Position numbers and translations under genes: made by a program. From NCBI GenBank assembly GCA_046261635.1, contig JBHEOL010000324.1, positions 1-6,622 on the forward strand: a stretch of 6,622 nucleotides of DNA, written 5' to 3'. Below the pieces are notes generated by a model. The model made no database searches, was not told the DNA's origin, and worked only from the letters and a program-made list of their open reading frames with translations. Each line of letters starts with the position of its first letter. The first letter of the stretch is position 1. Shown here one piece after another: positions 1 through 4,994 of this stretch. The stretch comes from JBHEPS01 sp046261635 (GTDB taxonomy: Bacteria > Acidobacteriota > Thermoanaerobaculia > Gp7-AA8).

Positions 1-237
1 CCCATGCATCACGCGAGAGGCTCCCGGCTGCGGCTCGCCCGGCGGCCCCCCCTCGGGAGGCGTGACCGTCGCCGTGGCCCTCTCGAACGCGCGGCCGATC
101 GGGCCCCCGCGGTACCGGACTCCCGTGTACACCGCCAGAGCCGCGATCACGACCAGTACGGCGCCGATGAGCAGCGGAACCCACCGGGGCATGGGCCTCG
201 GAACTTCCGGGCCTCCGGGATCATCAATCTGCGTCAT
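1..237 (-). CDS. Single-pass membrane protein, C-terminus cut by window edge
   Basis: Reading the minus strand from ATG 237 gives 79 codons without a stop up to the window edge, so the gene is incomplete. The N-terminus is Pro- and Gly-rich (MTQIDDPGGPEVPRP) and is followed by one clear hydrophobic helix at about residues 20-40 (VPLLIGAVLVVIAALAVY), then RYR. After that comes a Pro/Gly-rich low-complexity stretch (residues 58-73). There is no cleavable signal peptide, so the helix looks like an anchor. Topology is uncertain because Arg residues flank both sides. The start codon overlaps the stop of the upstream zinc-ribbon gene as ATGA (237-234), which implies translational coupling and probably a shared function. 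I do not recognise the family. The coding call rests on the open frame, the ATGA overlap and the sensible membrane topology. Confidence 0.7.
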   Translation of the reverse strand, partial: MTQIDDPGGPEVPRPMPRWVPLLIGAVLVVIAALAVYTGVRYRGGPIGRAFERATATVTPPEGGPPGEPQPGASRVMHG

Positions 238-653
238 GGCTCTTCGGTCTTCGTCTCGATCGTTTCGTCGTACTCCGCCGGTCCCTCGTCCGTCATCAGG
301 TTCTCGTCGTTCGGAAGGGTTGCGAAGGTGCTCGCGCGGCTGTCGAGCAACTCCATTGCGCGGTGCTCGTCCTCAGCGCCGACATAGACGCGAATCTCGC
401 TCATCGAACCGAGGTTCACCGGCTCCATGCTGAATCGGAGGGACTCGACCTGCGCGGTGATGCCCTCGGCCTCGAGAAACCCGGCGAGAAGGCGCGCCTC
501 GTCGTCACTCCCGACGCTCGCGATCTCCACCCAGGTCGTGCCGGGGCTGTCGATCGTCTGAAAGGGGAGCTCGTCGACCAGCGGCGTCTTGTCGTTCGGG
601 CATTCCGTAGCCGGAGCATCGAACTGGTGTTTGCAGACGGGACAGTACGGCAT
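234..653 (-). CDS. Zinc-ribbon protein with DUF2007-like domain
   Basis: The product has 139 residues. The N-terminus is a short zinc ribbon, MPYCPVCKHQ...ECPND, with Cys4 and Cys7 as a CxxC pair, Cys18 as a third ligand and Asp21 or another residue where a fourth would be expected. Residues about 40-105 (from WVEIASVGSDDEARLL to EDEHRAMELL) resemble the DUF2007 fold, a small alpha/beta domain called a putative prokaryotic signal-transducing protein. The usual pattern there is eA..l...Le..GI..., then a beta strand, then an A..ll helix. The C-terminal 30 residues are acidic and probably disordered. ATG 653 is chosen over the in-frame start at 683 because AGGAG lies 8 bases before it and the zinc ribbon begins at once. 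The gene follows selD by 95 bases and overlaps the next membrane-protein gene by ATGA. Its biochemical role is unknown; protein or ligand binding is an inference. Confidence 0.85.
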   Translation of the reverse strand: MPYCPVCKHQFDAPATECPNDKTPLVDELPFQTIDSPGTTWVEIASVGSDDEARLLAGFLEAEGITAQVESLRFSMEPVNLGSMSEIRVYVGAEDEHRAMELLDSRASTFATLPNDENLMTDEGPAEYDETIETKTEEP

Positions 654-714
654 ACGGGGATCTCCTCTTGCGACGGATCGCACCCTATCCTATCCAATTT
701 CCGGTCCAGCGGGC

Positions 715-741
715 GCGAGGAGTGCCGGCCCGACTCCTCGC
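715..741. repeat. 9-bp inverted repeat 3' of selD
   Basis: GCGAGGAGT (715-723) and ACTCCTCGC (733-741) are perfect 9-base complementary arms around a 9-base GC-rich centre. On the minus strand the hairpin begins 8 bases after the selD stop codon and lies 61 bases before the zinc-ribbon start codon. No T-run follows it, so it is not a canonical intrinsic terminator. It could be a 3'-end stabilising or partially terminating hairpin, or a regulator site for the downstream gene. The rest of the gap (654-714) holds a short tandem repeat, GGATAGGATAGGG on the minus strand (697-685), and no promoter I would defend. Confidence 0.5.
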
Positions 742-748
742 CGGGAGG

Positions 749-1810
749 TCACGGGACGATCTCGATCGTCTCCCGTTCGGTGGTGAGCTCACCGATCTTC
801 CAGGCCCGCACGGCGTGCTTCCGGAGGCTGGCCACGAGCGCGGCTTCCTTCTCCGGCGGGATCGCGATCAGGAGTCCGCCGCTCGTCTGTGCATCGCTGA
901 GGAGCAGGAGATCGTGTTCCGGAACCGCCGGGCGCAGATTCCCGCCGTATGCCGCCAGGTTTCGCCTGGTCCCGCCGGAGACGAACCCGCGCGAAAGCCA
1001 CTCGCGCGCCCCCTCCATGAGCGGAACGGAACCGGCCGATATCCTGGCGCCCGTACCGCTGCCGCGACAGATCTCGAGCAGGTGACCGAGGAGGCCGTAG
1101 CCGGTGACGTCGGTCGCCGCCCTCGCGCCAGCCTCGATCATCGCCCGGGCGCCGTCGCGATTGAGGAGCGTCATCCAGCCGATCGCCTCGTCGAGCGACG
1201 GAGCGTCGACCGCGCCTTCCTTGTTCGCGGTCCCCCGGTAGGCTGCCACGAGGATGCCGGTGCCGATCGGCTTCGTCAGATAGAGGAGATCGCCCGCACG
1301 GCCCGTGGAGTTTCTGACGATGCGGTCGAGCGCGACGATCCCCGTCACGGCAAGGCCGTACTTCGGCACGTCGTCGATGATCGTGTGCCCGCCGGCGACG
1401 GGAAACCCGGCTTCGGCAGCCTTCTCGGCGCCTCCCCGGAGAATCTCGGCGAGAACCGATAGCGGGAGCTCTTTCGTGGGGAACCCGGCGATGGCGAGAC
1501 CTAAGATGGGCTCGGCGCCCATCGCGTAGATGTCGGAGACCGAGTTTGCCGCCGCGATCGCCCCGAAGACGTACGGATCGTCGACGATCGGCGTGAAGAA
1601 ATCGACCGTCTGCACGAGCGCACGTTCCCCGTCGATGCGCAGAACCGCGGCATCGTCGCCCGTCGTCTCGTCGACGAGGAGCGCTGCTCCGACATGCGGA
1701 GGTAGGCTCGCCAGCACCTGGCGCAGGTCATCCTGACCGAGCTTGCACGCTCAGCCGCCCGTCGTGGCGAACGAGGAGAGCGGCGGATGCCTTCGAATCG
1801 CCTCTTTCAT
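749..1810 (-). CDS. selD: Selenide, water dikinase SelD, selenocysteine-containing
   Basis: SelD makes monoselenophosphate from selenide and ATP, the selenium donor for selenocysteine and selenouridine synthesis. The frame is 353 residues counting Sec20, close to E. coli SelD (347). ATG 1810 has GGAG 5 bases upstream. The N-terminus reads LSSFATTGGUACKLGQDDL, where U is the in-frame TGA at 1753-1751. U20, C22 and K23 align with Cys17, Cys19 and the essential Lys20 of E. coli SelD (GAGCGCK). Downstream hallmarks are intact: GDDAAV (D52/D53), VDFFTPIVDD (D70), AAANSVSDIYAMGA (D93), VAGGHTI (H142), ATDVTGYGLLGH (D234) and DAQTSGG. Ignoring recoding gives a false start at GTG 1717 that loses the active site. 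Use of Sec at this position is known in the family (Haemophilus influenzae, for example). It is the first gene of a minus-strand run and is divergent from a small plus-strand gene. Its true stop is TGA at 751-749. A nonsense mutation or sequencing error is the alternative, but the exact catalytic position makes it unlikely. Confidence 0.95.
1726..1753 (-). promoter_or_regulatory. Selenocysteine UGA codon with candidate bacterial SECIS hairpin
   Basis: On the minus strand the TGA (1753-1751) is followed after 12 bases by GGTCA, a GGA loop and TGACC (1738-1726): a perfect 5-bp stem with a 3-base loop. If the closing A-U pair opens, it becomes a 4-bp stem with an AGGAU loop. Bacterial SECIS elements sit directly 3' of the UGA inside the coding region, have a short stem, and need a G at or next to the start of the apical loop, which SelB recognises. 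Here 17 bases separate the UGA from the loop and its first base is G, so the geometry fits. A lower GC/GC pairing across a UC/U internal loop could extend the stem. The fold was judged by eye and no energy was computed. Confidence 0.75.
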
Positions 1811-1820
1811 CGGATCTCCG

Positions 1821-1858
1821 GCGATGCCGCGCCGCGCGAGAGCGCGCTGCGGCATCGC
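1821..1858. repeat. 38-base strong hairpin in the selD divergent intergenic region
   Basis: Arms GCGATGCCGC (1821-1830) and GCGGCATCGC (1849-1858) pair perfectly over 10 bp. After a two-base mismatch or wobble step, the inner arms CGCGC (1833-1837) and GCGCG (1842-1846) close on GAGA, a GNRA-type tetraloop in the plus sense. It fills more than half of the gap between the selD start (1810) and the plus-strand start (1878). In the selD leader it would end one base before the Shine-Dalgarno GGAG (1819-1816). No T-run follows on either strand, so a terminator is unlikely. It could be an mRNA leader structure controlling selD or a dyad operator shared by both genes. Its function is inferred from position only. 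Confidence 0.6.
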
Positions 1859-1861
1859 AGA

Positions 1862-1874
1862 CGATAAGATATCG
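1862..1874 (+). promoter_or_regulatory. Possible -10 element and small dyad before the 1878 gene
   Basis: TAAGAT at 1865-1870 is 4/6 to TATAAT and is placed so that transcription would begin at about 1877-1878, the GTG start of the next gene, giving a leaderless message. The same bases form a dyad, CGATA-AGA-TATCG (1862-1874), which could bind a regulator. I see no convincing -35 box, because the strong hairpin occupies that region. Weak evidence. Confidence 0.25.
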
Positions 1875-1877
1875 GAA

Positions 1878-2141
1878 GTGGACGTCGATTACCGAACGAT
1901 CAACGAAGATCTCGAGACGGGCGAGTTCCGGCGCCGTCTCCGCGAAGAGCTCGCCGCCGGGTTTCGTGAGATGTCCGACGCGGGCGAGCGCCTTCCCCCT
2001 CCGTCGTATTACGCGACGAAGATCGTCGAGGTGATCCACGCGGGAGCGCCGGTCCCCTTCACGAAGGAAGCCGCGTACGACCTGTATCAGGAAGCGCTTC
2101 TCGCCTGCGAAGAGGCGCGGGACGAAGTCCTCGGCGCGTAG
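1878..2141 (+). CDS. Small hypothetical protein, 87 residues
   Basis: The product is not recognised. It is a soluble, charged, probably mostly helical protein with no Cys-based metal site (a single Cys at residue 77), no signal peptide and no membrane segment. The first half is acidic and basic mixed helix (DLETGEFRRRLREELAAGFR). A PPPSYY turn at 40-45 follows, then two helices (YATKIVEVIHAG and FTKEAAYDLYQEALLACEEA). GTG 1878 is chosen because the frame upstream runs through the intergenic hairpin and turns Arg-rich (MPRRARARCG). The in-frame ATG at 1824 is possible but has no good Shine-Dalgarno site; neither does GTG 1878, which could be leaderless. It is divergent from selD by 67 bases and convergent with the metallopeptidase gene by 43 bases, with no obvious terminator in that gap. 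Coding is supported by codon-like composition and plausible protein sequence rather than homology. Confidence 0.65.
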   Translation: MDVDYRTINEDLETGEFRRRLREELAAGFREMSDAGERLPPPSYYATKIVEVIHAGAPVPFTKEAAYDLYQEALLACEEARDEVLGA

Positions 2142-2184
2142 GAACGGCCTGAGGCGCCCGCATGGACAAAGGACCGGCGCAACC

Positions 2185-3291
2185 CTACGGCGCGACGGAG
2201 ACCCACCGGAATGAGACGTCTATCCCCTTCCGGTCGACCTTCGGCTTCTTGACGTTCCTGCCGGCGAGAAACCGGCGCAGCTCCTCTGCGAACTGCACCG
2301 CGTCCGCTTCGGAGTCCCATCCGCTCGTCCCCTCGATCTGAAAGGTCGAGCCTCGCCGCGTCACGCGGACGCAATCGGACGCCCAGCCGCTCCCCGCCTC
2401 CTCGCCGAGCAGGAAGGTCCAATGAAAGGCGCCGAGGGTGGTCGCGAGCGTGGCCTTCCGCGCCGCGCACGCCGCCGGTGCCGCTCCGGTCCGCGCGAGG
2501 TAGAGCTCCGGGTTCATGACTTCCTCGCTCGAGCGCGGCGGATTCGCATGAAGCCGGTCCACGCCCGCCCACCCATCCTGGCGGTACATCGCGACGACGA
2601 GCTCGAGGCCGCGCAGGTAGGGGAACTTGAGGCTCTCCACGAAGTAGGGGGGGGCGTCGGCCGGGAAGCCCGGGTTGAGCGCGCCCATCGCGGCAATCCC
2701 CGCGACGATGTCGTCGGTCGCGGTGATCTGTTCGAGCGTCACCCCCATCCGTCCGAGAAGTGCCGCGAGCATGACGAAGGTGGCCTCTCCCTCCAGAACG
2801 GAGTGATAGGCGAGCTGCGCGTCCCACTCCGGTTCGAGAGCTCTGAGGCGGGCGCCCGCGTTGAACTTCTGATCCTGCAGCGCGTGAGTGAGCTCGTGGA
2901 CGGCGACCGCCTCGACCATCGTCTCGTCCATCGCCGCTTCGCCAGGAGCCTGGTCGAAGGTGTAGTACTTGTGCGTGTCGGGATCGTAAAAGGCGAGAAC
3001 CTGGGCCTCGTAAAGCTCCATGAGCCGTTCGAGGTCCGCCTCCTCCCGGCGGATCAACCCGAGCGCGTTGAGAATCGAGAGGTACTCGCCGACGGGCAGC
3101 GTCGAGCTCTTGGCGATCTGGGCCTCGAGGGTCTTCCGAAGATCGGCGCGGGGAACGGTGACCACCTCGACCGGAGCCTCGAAGGCGAGGCCACGGACCC
3201 GTTCGACGTCGCGCATGGGCCCCTCCAGCGGCTCGGAGGCGGCCGCGGCGATCGGGAAAAGGAGGGCGAGGACGAGCAGTCTCTCGAGCAT
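2185..3291 (-). CDS. Secreted HExxH zinc metallopeptidase-like protein
   Basis: The product has 368 residues. A short N-terminal signal peptide (MLERLLVLALLFPIAAAASE, likely cut near residue 18) predicts export. The catalytic motif is VHELTHALQDQKF: His132 and His136 would bind zinc and Glu133 would be the general base. About 30 residues later LEGEATF offers Glu167 (or Glu169) as the third ligand, a gluzincin-like HExxH...E arrangement. Upstream, YEAQVLAFYDPDTHKYYTFD (residues 94-113) is a segment often seen before the active site in uncharacterised bacterial putative metallopeptidases of this kind. After the core comes a mixed region to about residue 275 and a C-terminal domain with FHWTFLLGEEAGSGWASD and a FxxELRRFL helix. 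ATG 3291 gives a proper signal peptide, but no Shine-Dalgarno site is visible. The gene stands alone and is divergent from the rsbW-like operon. Substrate is unknown; a cell-envelope or maturation role is inferred only from export. Confidence 0.85.
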   Translation of the reverse strand: MLERLLVLALLFPIAAAASEPLEGPMRDVERVRGLAFEAPVEVVTVPRADLRKTLEAQIAKSSTLPVGEYLSILNALGLIRREEADLERLMELYEAQVLAFYDPDTHKYYTFDQAPGEAAMDETMVEAVAVHELTHALQDQKFNAGARLRALEPEWDAQLAYHSVLEGEATFVMLAALLGRMGVTLEQITATDDIVAGIAAMGALNPGFPADAPPYFVESLKFPYLRGLELVVAMYRQDGWAGVDRLHANPPRSSEEVMNPELYLARTGAAPAACAARKATLATTLGAFHWTFLLGEEAGSGWASDCVRVTRRGSTFQIEGTSGWDSEADAVQFAEELRRFLAGRNVKKPKVDRKGIDVSFRWVSVAP

Positions 3292-3316
3292 GCCGGGGCC
3301 AACAGGAGGCTCGCGG

Positions 3317-3329
3317 GCCGGATTCCGGC
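3317..3329. repeat. 13-base palindrome upstream of the metallopeptidase gene
   Basis: GCCGGA-T-TCCGGC is a perfect 6-base inverted repeat around one base, 25 bases upstream of the metallopeptidase start codon and next to an A6 run (3331-3336). The position would suit an operator or a leader hairpin, but GC-rich dyads this short arise by chance. The remaining divergent intergenic sequence (3292-3416) contains the plus-strand promoter described separately and no convincing minus-strand promoter. Confidence 0.3.
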
Positions 3330-3370
3330 GAAAAAAGGCGAGTTCGAGCGCTCTCGCGCGGGATCCATGG

Positions 3371-3399
3371 TTGTCACGGTTTGTTGTAGTACGTAGAAT
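3371..3399 (+). promoter_or_regulatory. Sigma70-type promoter of the rsbW-rsbV-like operon
   Basis: TTGTCA (3371-3376, 5/6 to TTGACA) and TAGAAT (3394-3399, 5/6 to TATAAT) are separated by exactly 17 bases, in an AT-richer patch of an otherwise GC-rich region. The start site would be near 3406, leaving a leader of about 11 bases with no Shine-Dalgarno sequence. An overlapping alternative is TTGTTG (3381-3386), 18 bases, TCTAAT (3405-3410), which would start transcription at the ATG itself. Either way a very short or absent leader is predicted. Confidence 0.65.
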
Positions 3400-3416
3400 C
3401 GCGCTCTAATCGCCCG

Positions 3417-3857
3417 ATGGAACGCCGCTCCGAACGGATCGAGATCACGATCAGCAGCCGGTTCGAGAACATCGAGCTCGTTCAGGTGATCGCGGAGCAT
3501 CTGTGCGAGCACGCGGGCCTGGACGACGATTCGTCGCACTGGGTCGGCATGGCTGTCCGGGAAGGGGTTGCGAACGCCATTAAGCACGGGAACCGGCTCG
3601 ACATCAGAAAGAAGGTCAATGCGACGTTCGACCTCCAGGGAAACCGCCTCGAGGTGGAGATCGCCGACGAGGGGACGGGGTTCGACCCGCGCGGGGTGGG
3701 CGATCCGCTCAACCCGACGAATCTGATGAAGACGAGCGGCCGCGGCATCTTCTACATGCGCACGTTCATGGACTCGGTCGATTTTGTCTTCTCCCCCGAC
3801 GGAGGGACCCGGCTGATCATGAAGAAGAACCTGAACGGAACGTCGAAAGAATCGTAA
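3417..3857 (+). CDS. RsbW-like anti-sigma factor / serine protein kinase
   Basis: A 146-residue single-domain GHKL-type ATPase of the RsbW/SpoIIAB class (HATPase_c_2). The N box is VREGVANAIKHGN (Glu49, Asn53, His57), the G1 box is DEGTGFDP (Asp84, Gly86, Gly88), and the G2 region is SGRGIFYMRTFMD (107-119). RsbW-type proteins bind a sigma factor or other target and use ATP to phosphorylate a STAS antagonist on serine. That antagonist is encoded 30 bases downstream, which strongly supports a partner-switching pair. The length matches RsbW-type kinases. ATG 3417 has no Shine-Dalgarno site, and the promoter just upstream predicts a near-leaderless message. No sigma factor, PP2C phosphatase (RsbU-like) or further regulator adjoins the pair, so the target is unknown. 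The cytoplasmic location is inferred from the absence of signal or membrane segments. Confidence 0.93.
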   Translation: MERRSERIEITISSRFENIELVQVIAEHLCEHAGLDDDSSHWVGMAVREGVANAIKHGNRLDIRKKVNATFDLQGNRLEVEIADEGTGFDPRGVGDPLNPTNLMKTSGRGIFYMRTFMDSVDFVFSPDGGTRLIMKKNLNGTSKES

Positions 3858-3873
3858 GATCTCGGGTAGATCT
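3857..3873 (+). repeat. Small hairpin between the kinase and STAS genes
   Basis: AGATCT (3857-3862) and AGATCT (3868-3873) are self-complementary hexamers five bases apart, so the transcript could form a 6-bp stem with a CGGGT loop just after the kinase stop codon. It ends one base before the AAGGAG ribosome site (3875-3880). It might tune the ratio of kinase to STAS protein. It is short and may be chance. Confidence 0.3.
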
Positions 3874-3887
3874 GAAGGAGAACGTCA

Positions 3888-4223
3888 ATGAAGACCAGCT
3901 CTCGAAACGTCAACGGTGTTGAGATCATCAAGCTCGAAGGAAAGATCACGATTGGAGCGGGCGATTCGCAGCTTCGGGATGCGATCTCGAACGCGGTGAA
4001 GGACGGGAAGAACTCGATCCTTCTGGACATGCGCGAAGTCTCGACGATCGACTCGTCGGGAATCGGCGAACTGGTCGGCGCCTACACCACCGTGACGAAC
4101 CGGGGCGGAAAGCTCAAGCTGCTCCGCCTCCCGCCCAAGGTCAGCGATCTCCTTCAGGTGACGCAGCTGATCACCGTGTTCGAGGTCTACGAAGAGGAAG
4201 GGGACGCGGTCGCCTCGTTCTGA
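3888..4223 (+). CDS. RsbV-like STAS anti-anti-sigma factor
   Basis: A 111-residue single STAS domain. It follows the family pattern: VEIIKLEGKITIGAG (strand, with the loop that in RsbV is EIDVYSA), an amphipathic helix DSQLRDAISNAVKDG, strand SILLDMREVSTI, the signature DSSGIGELVGAY, then GGKLKLLRLPPKVSDLLQVT. Asp55-Ser56-Ser57-Gly58 falls at the same residue numbers as Asp55-Ser56-Thr57-Gly58 of B. subtilis RsbV, so Ser56 is the predicted phosphorylation site. In the known mechanism the unphosphorylated form binds the kinase and frees its target, and the phosphorylated form does not. A strong AAGGAG lies 7 bases before the ATG, in contrast to the kinase gene, which suggests that more STAS protein than kinase is made. 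Last gene of the operon; an intrinsic terminator follows 23 bases after the stop. Confidence 0.95.
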   Translation: MKTSSRNVNGVEIIKLEGKITIGAGDSQLRDAISNAVKDGKNSILLDMREVSTIDSSGIGELVGAYTTVTNRGGKLKLLRLPPKVSDLLQVTQLITVFEVYEEEGDAVASF

Positions 4224-4246
4224 TCGCGCACCGCTTTCCCGCTTCG

Positions 4247-4275
4247 AAAGCCCGCCGCGAGGCGGGCTTTTGTTT
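4247..4275 (+). terminator. Rho-independent terminator of the rsbW-rsbV-like operon
   Basis: AAAGCCCGCC (4247-4256), loop GCGA, GGCGGGCTTT (4261-4270) is a perfect 10-bp stem with a GNRA tetraloop, and its 3' arm runs into TTTTGTTT (4268-4275). It lies between convergent genes and could partly act on the minus-strand lipoprotein transcript too, where the matching T-run is only three bases. Confidence 0.92.
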
Positions 4276-4290
4276 CATGCGCGAGGCGCG

Positions 4291-4908
4291 TCACCTGCGC
4301 ATCACGTCCGGGGAGCCGGGAACGGAGACGCTCCCGATCCAGTCGATCGGGATCGCGTTGGTCCTCACCGTCTCATTCGCCTCGACCCACGCCGTGAAAA
4401 GATCGTCCGCTCTGGCGGGATCGTGCACGGCGACCTCGGGAATGCCGATCAGGAACGCGAACGGCTCCACCTCGGAGAGGAAGCTCACTTTCAGCTGCAT
4501 GTAGCGCGGCGTCGCGGCGTAGGGTCCCGGAGCCGCGGCGCGGATCCCTATCTTCGCAAGCCCCTCGAACGTTTTCCGCTCGCCCGACTCGATCCGGATC
4601 AGACGAGGGAGCAGATCGTTCCCAGGGACCTCGGAGCCGACGTTCACGACGATCATCCGCCCGGCGGGATCGTAGGTGACCATGGGAATGATGTCGGCCA
4701 CCGCGATGGGGTCGGGTCGCTGATTCTCGATCTCCCAGACGACGCGAACACTCGAGCCGGTGCCGACTTTCTCGGCGAACACCTGGGCGTCGACGCGGAC
4801 GTCCGCCTGGGTGCCGAGGATTCGCCTCGGCTCGTCGAGATCGACGGTCGCGGTTGCGCAGGCCGTCAGAAGGAGCGTGCAGAGCGTGAGCGAAAGGACG
4901 CGTGTCAT
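4291..4908 (-). CDS. Putative lipoprotein, 205 residues
   Basis: The N-terminus MTRVLSLTLCTLLLTAC is a lipoprotein signal peptide with lipobox L14-T-A-C17; Cys17 would be lipidated after cleavage. The residue after Cys is Ala, not Asp, so in a Gram-negative cell the protein would be expected in the outer membrane. The mature part is mostly beta-strand-like (VRVVWEIENQRPDPIAVADI, MVTYDPAGRMIVVNVGSEV, YMQLKVSFLSEV), consistent with an immunoglobulin-like sandwich, and ends in a short charged tail. I do not recognise the family. ATG 4908 has GGAG 5 bases upstream; the open frame continues far upstream only as an antisense-register shadow of lepA. The gene lies 86 bases after lepA on the same strand, so read-through from lepA is plausible. 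It is convergent with the STAS gene across the terminator. No recognised enzyme motif. Confidence 0.87.
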   Translation of the reverse strand: MTRVLSLTLCTLLLTACATATVDLDEPRRILGTQADVRVDAQVFAEKVGTGSSVRVVWEIENQRPDPIAVADIIPMVTYDPAGRMIVVNVGSEVPGNDLLPRLIRIESGERKTFEGLAKIGIRAAAPGPYAATPRYMQLKVSFLSEVEPFAFLIGIPEVAVHDPARADDLFTAWVEANETVRTNAIPIDWIGSVSVPGSPDVMRR

Positions 4909-4994
4909 CGGATCTCCACGGGGACCGGCCGGGACGCGCCGATCCCCTCGCTCACGCCGAAACGCCGCCCGTACGCGCCGGATTTCCTCCCCGC

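Noticed and set aside
363..1462. Long plus-strand frames opposite the zinc-ribbon gene and selD
   Set aside because: Their Arg-rich translations without any domain are typical of antisense frames in GC-rich DNA, and the minus strand carries recognised proteins.
749..1717. selD starting at GTG 1717 as a 322-residue protein
   Set aside because: It would lack the catalytic Cys/Sec and Lys of the N-terminus and has no ribosome site; the frame continues through the Sec codon to a well-placed ATG at 1810.
1751..1753. selD as a pseudogene with a nonsense mutation
   Set aside because: The only in-frame stop is at the exact residue where SelD uses Cys or Sec, with matching flanking residues, a SECIS-like hairpin and otherwise intact motifs over 353 residues.
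1824..1877. Longer N-terminus for the small plus-strand protein from ATG 1824
   Set aside because: The added residues are Arg-rich and encoded by the hairpin, and there is no good ribosome site; kept only as a possibility.
2137..2189. CGTAGG (2137-2142) and CCTACG (2184-2189) as a terminator between convergent genes
   Set aside because: The arms are only 6 bp, are 41 bases apart, have no T-run and simply include the two TAG stop codons, so chance is the better explanation.
2422..3396. 324-residue plus-strand frame opposite the metallopeptidase
   Set aside because: It is the antisense shadow of a gene with a signal peptide and HExxH motif; its translation has no recognisable domain.
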